Shown one piece after another: positions 13,049 to 16,117 of a DNA stretch of 16,117 nt. A program made the position numbers and the translations under genes. The notes beneath the pieces were generated by a model. That model was not told where the DNA came from. It worked only from the letters and a program-made list of their open reading frames with translations, and made no database searches. The first letter of the stretch is position 1; every line of letters begins with the position of its first letter. The DNA lies in the NCBI GenBank assembly GCA_945936265.1, contig CAMETB010000017.1, forward strand, positions 1 to 16,117, given 5' to 3'. Origin of the DNA: an uncultured Clostridia bacterium. GTDB taxonomy: Bacteria; Bacillota; Clostridia; Oscillospirales; CAG-272.

Positions 13049-13750
13049 ATGAAGCAGAATGACATACGGAGAGAAAATGCATTATCGGTTCTCTCTTCAA
13101 TAAGGCAAGGTAACGATACGTCAATTAAGATATATGAACATACAAAAATAAGTCTTGTAACTATTTCAGAAATTACGAAATATCTTCTGAGTCTCGGAGT
13201 TATCGAATCCAGGTACGAAAAGGAAAACGCGCCGGGCAGAAGGTCAGCCAGATTTACACTGTCCGACAAATATCATTGTATGTACATAGAAGAAAAAAGT
13301 GCGTCTTTCAGCATAATTTCAATAAGCCCGAACGGTCATGTTATAGTGCGCTTTGAGAGCATGAAAAAGAAAACGCGTACTCCGTATGAAAACTTTCAGA
13401 ATATGATTAAAAATCTCAGTGAACGAAGAAGCCTTGATTGCTGTACACGCGTATTTATTGTATGCGGAAACAAATATAATGATTTTATCCCTGCAAACTT
13501 TATAAGGACTACTCCTGAAAAAATAATTGCACCTGCAATTTCATCAAAAGACGAAATAGTCCTTTATCATATAAATGACAGATTCATACTTTCTGTTTAC
13601 GGTCATATTAAAATTACGGATTGCAGTAAAGAAATGATAGAAAAAGTTATTTCTCCGGACAGATATGAAGATTTAAACGATGATTACTACGCTCCGTTAT
13701 TCGACGCTTTGCAGACGATAGCAGGCGATGATCTGTACTTATACATATAA
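13049..13750 (+). CDS. ROK-like winged-helix transcriptional regulator, short form
   Basis: A 233-residue protein whose first 70 residues look like the DNA-binding domain of XylR/NagC-type ROK regulators: a helix RRENALSVLSSIRQG, a helix-turn-helix (about 25-50) with SLVTISEITKYLLSLGVI, and the wing ending APGRRSARFTL (61-71). ROK regulators continue into a sugar-kinase-like domain to about 380-400 residues. Here only about 160 residues follow, and I see no DxGxT phosphate loop or ExG zinc motif. The strands after the wing (CMYIEEKSASFSIISISPNGHVIVRFES) fit the first beta meander of the fold. The C-terminus FDALQTIAGDDLYLYI is acidic. GTG at 13040 is an alternative start, but AGGCGG sits better before ATG 13049. 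The ligand is unknown. Confidence 0.65.
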   Translation: MKQNDIRRENALSVLSSIRQGNDTSIKIYEHTKISLVTISEITKYLLSLGVIESRYEKENAPGRRSARFTLSDKYHCMYIEEKSASFSIISISPNGHVIVRFESMKKKTRTPYENFQNMIKNLSERRSLDCCTRVFIVCGNKYNDFIPANFIRTTPEKIIAPAISSKDEIVLYHINDRFILSVYGHIKITDCSKEMIEKVISPDRYEDLNDDYYAPLFDALQTIAGDDLYLYI

Positions 13751-13755
13751 AATTC

Positions 13756-13784
13756 AAACGCACGGACAAAGTTCCGTGCGTTTT
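13756..13784. terminator. Bidirectional terminator between the ROK-like gene and polC
   Basis: AAACGCACGGA (13756-13766) pairs with TCCGTGCGTTT (13773-13783), an 11-bp stem with a 6-base loop, with T-rich sequence on the plus strand and TTTGAATTTTA on the minus strand. It lies 5 bases from each convergent stop codon. Confidence 0.9.
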
Positions 13785-13788
13785 GCTG

Positions 13789-16117
13789 CTAAAATATTGA
13801 TAACTGATTTGTCCTTGACAGGTTTGCAAAAACTCCGTTTTCCTCAAGAATCTTTATAACGGTTTTGGAAAGTTGCGTCTTTTGCTGAAAATCTTCTATC
13901 GAGCAGACGTCGTTGCTGTTTTTTACCTCCGCTATCTTTTCGGCGGCGTTTTCTCCTATTCCCGCAATTGGCGAAAACGGCATCCTTATCTTACCGTTTT
14001 CCGGCAGAAACTTAAACGCTTCGGATTTCATAAGATCAACGGGTAAAAACTCAATACCCCTTGCAAGACATTCATAAGTAAGTTGCAAAGCGGGTATCAT
14101 ATCTTTTTCCTTTTTGGACGCGTCGTTACCCTTTGCCTCAATCTCGTTTATTCGGTTAAGAACTCCTCTTTTGCCGTTTGCAACCATAGAGGACTCAAAC
14201 CCGCCCGGCGCGACGCTTAAAAACGCGGCGTAAAATTCAAGCGGACGGTGCACCTTATACCAGCCGAGCCGTATTGTGGATATAACATATGCGGCGGCGT
14301 GTGCCTTCGGAAACATATACTTTATTTTCTTGCAGGAAGCTATGTACCAATCGGGGATGTTCTTTTCCTTCATAGCAGCCTCATATTCGGGCTTTACTCC
14401 CCTGCCCTTACGTACGTCCTCCATTATCTTGAAGGCAGTTCCCTTCTCGAGTCCGTGATAAATAAGATAAAGCATAATACTGTCACGCGTTCCCACAACC
14501 TCGGAAATCGTACAGGTGCCGTTTTTGATAAGATCCTGCGCATTGCCGAGCCATACGTCAGTACCGTGAGAAAGACCGGATATCTGCAAAAGATCCGCAA
14601 AGTTTTTCGGCTTTGAGTCAACAAGCATCTGCTGAACGAATTTCGTTCCCATTTCGGGGAGTCCGAAAGTTCCTACCTCGCACTTTAAGTCTTTTAACAA
14701 GTTCTCGTCTCCGAGCGATTTTGTGGATAAAAAGAGCTCATAGACATCTTTGTCGTTCATCGGAACATCAAGTACGGACGTATTGGTATATTCCTCGAGC
14801 ATTTTATATTTCGTCGGAACATCATGCCCGAGTTCGTCAAGTTTCAGGAGGGTATCATGCAGATATTCAAACGTGAAATGCGTTGTCACTATATTGGAAT
14901 TTACGTCGTCGGCAGGGTGCTGAACAGGACAGAAATCGTATATTTCATATTCCTTCGGTACAACAACTATTCCGCCGGGGTGCTGCCCCGTCGTTCTCTT
15001 GACGCCGGTACACATTTTAACAAGCCTTGATATTTCCGCTTTGTTTATATTCACCTGATGGTCGTCCATGTAGTTCGCGACATAACCGAAAGCGGTTTTT
15101 TCAGCAACCGCGCCGACTGTGCCCGCCCTGAAGACGTTTGCCGCACCGAAAAGTTACTCAGTGTATTTATGGACTTTTCCCTGAACCTCTCCCGAGAAAT
15201 TAAGATCTATATCGGGTGATTTATCTCCCTTGAAGCCAAGGAAAGTTTCAAAAGGAATATCGTGCCCGTCCTGTACCATAGGAGAGTTGCAGTGGGGGCA
15301 GTTTTTGCTCGGCAAATCAAAGCCCGAGCCTACGCTGCCGTCGGTTATAAACTCGCTGTATCTGCACATCGGGCATCTGTAATGAGGCTTGAGCGGATTT
15401 ACCTCGGAAATACCCGCCATAGTGGCGACGAAGGAGGAGCCGACAGAGCCTCTCGACCCTACGAGATAGCCGTTGCTCTCACTGAACCCGACAAGTTTTT
15501 GTGCGATTATATAAAGGACAGCAAATCCATGCGAGATAATCGAGGTAAGTTCTTTATCAAGGCGGGAGGAAACCTCCTCGGGAATTTTGCCCTCAAACTC
15601 GTACATGCTTTTTGCCCTGTCCCAGCACATTTTCTGAAGATCTTCTTCCGCGCCATCCATATGTGGAGTAAAAGTGCCTTTCGGGAAAGGTCTTATGTTT
15701 TCATAGTCTATCATATCCGCAATTTTGTTGGTATTTTCGACTACGACCTCATACGCCTTTTCCTTGCCGAGATATTCAAATTCCGCAAGCATTTCTTCCG
15801 TCGTTCTGAAATATATTCCGACGTCGCGGTCGGCGTCCTTATATTTCTGTCCCGCAAGGAGTATCTTTCTCGATATTTCGTCTTCTTTATTGATGAAATG
15901 GGCGTCGCAGGTAGCGACAACGGGTTTTCCGAGTTTTTCGCCGAGCGCAACTATTTTGCGGTTAAAGTTTTTAAGATCCTCGACTGTCGCTCTGCCCTCG
16001 GAAACGAGGAAATTATTATTACAAAGCGGTTGAATTTCGAGATAGTCGTAAAACTCGGCTATTTCTTCGATATCGGCTTCGCTCCTGTTGTCGATAATTG
16101 CCTGGTAAAGTTCTCCC
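13789..16117 (-). pseudogene. polC: DNA polymerase III alpha subunit PolC, C-terminal part, interrupted by in-frame TAA
   Basis: 776 codons of PolC, the replicative polymerase of Firmicutes, entering from the right edge. In order: end of the PHP domain (CDAHFINKEDEI, then YFRTTEEML), the RGSVGSSFVAT motif, a zinc ribbon (CPMC...CPHC), catalytic SPDIDLNFSGE at about 15187-15216, QHPGGIVVVP, third catalytic Asp in LLKLDELGHD (about 14836), YMFPKAHAAAYV, and the C-terminal beta-clamp motif QLSIF. At 15154-15156 the codon is TAA where the family has Glu (YTEELFG). The frame is otherwise intact for more than 300 codons upstream and 450 downstream, so one substitution (GAA to TAA) accounts for it. 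The truncated product would lack the third aspartate. PolC is normally essential, so a base-call error or a very recent mutation is likely. Confidence 0.88.

Noticed and set aside
1..16117. tRNA/rRNA genes, CRISPR arrays, insertion sequences, prophage or attachment sites
   Set aside because: No cloverleaf-like sequence, spaced repeats, transposase or phage motifs, or flanking duplications were seen on reading either strand; the many medium-length frames opposite the listed genes have no ribosome binding sites or family motifs and are shadows.

Overview
The window looks like chromosomal DNA of an anaerobic, low-to-moderate GC, endospore-forming Firmicute, most likely class Clostridia (Oscillospirales/Ruminococcaceae type). 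The clues are the YqfC/YqfD and SpoVV (YlbJ) sporulation proteins, a PolC-type DNA polymerase III, the MEP isoprenoid genes ispD-ispF, MutS2, and consensus sigma-A promoters with strong GGAGG ribosome binding sites. Gene content is mostly housekeeping. I see no phage, transposon, CRISPR or tRNA/rRNA genes.

Layout. (1) 1-5123, minus strand: a compact operon in the order yqfC-yqfD-phoH-ybeY-era-recO-mutS2. The four junctions from phoH to recO overlap or nearly touch, and mutS2 runs off the left edge. (2) 5173-6252, plus: spoVV/ylbJ, divergent from yqfC across only 49 bp. (3) 6263-7962, plus: mgtE, a magnesium transporter with its own sigma-A promoter and a 260-nt leader. The leader holds a possible 24-codon leader ORF, a 13-bp pairing that would hide the mgtE Shine-Dalgarno, and a hairpin between that Shine-Dalgarno and the start codon. 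(4) 7973-9434, plus: a DUF3343 small protein and a cysteine-desulfurase-family aminotransferase, probably a sulfur/selenium module. (5) 9433-10591, minus: rpe-vanZ, convergent with the previous pair over one bidirectional terminator. (6) 10725-11956, minus: ispD-ispF. (7) 12178-12555, minus: an orphan BlaI/MecI-family repressor whose operator lies in its own consensus promoter. (8) 12685-12909, minus: acpP, divergent from a short ROK-like winged-helix regulator (13049-13750, plus). (9) 13789-16117, minus: the C-terminal half of polC, interrupted by one in-frame TAA.

How the genes work together. The left operon combines late sporulation functions with 16S rRNA maturation and ribosome assembly (YbeY, Era) and recombination or ribosome-collision functions (RecO, MutS2). 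The two divergent units at about 5.15 kb both serve sporulation. MgtE imports Mg2+ and appears to be controlled after transcription starts. IspD and IspF catalyse two MEP-pathway steps.

The observations most worth following are the mgtE leader, the nonsense codon that splits the PolC catalytic aspartates, the self-regulated orphan BlaI, and the truncated ROK-like regulator. All family names come from reading the translated sequence and from memory of the families; no database search was run.
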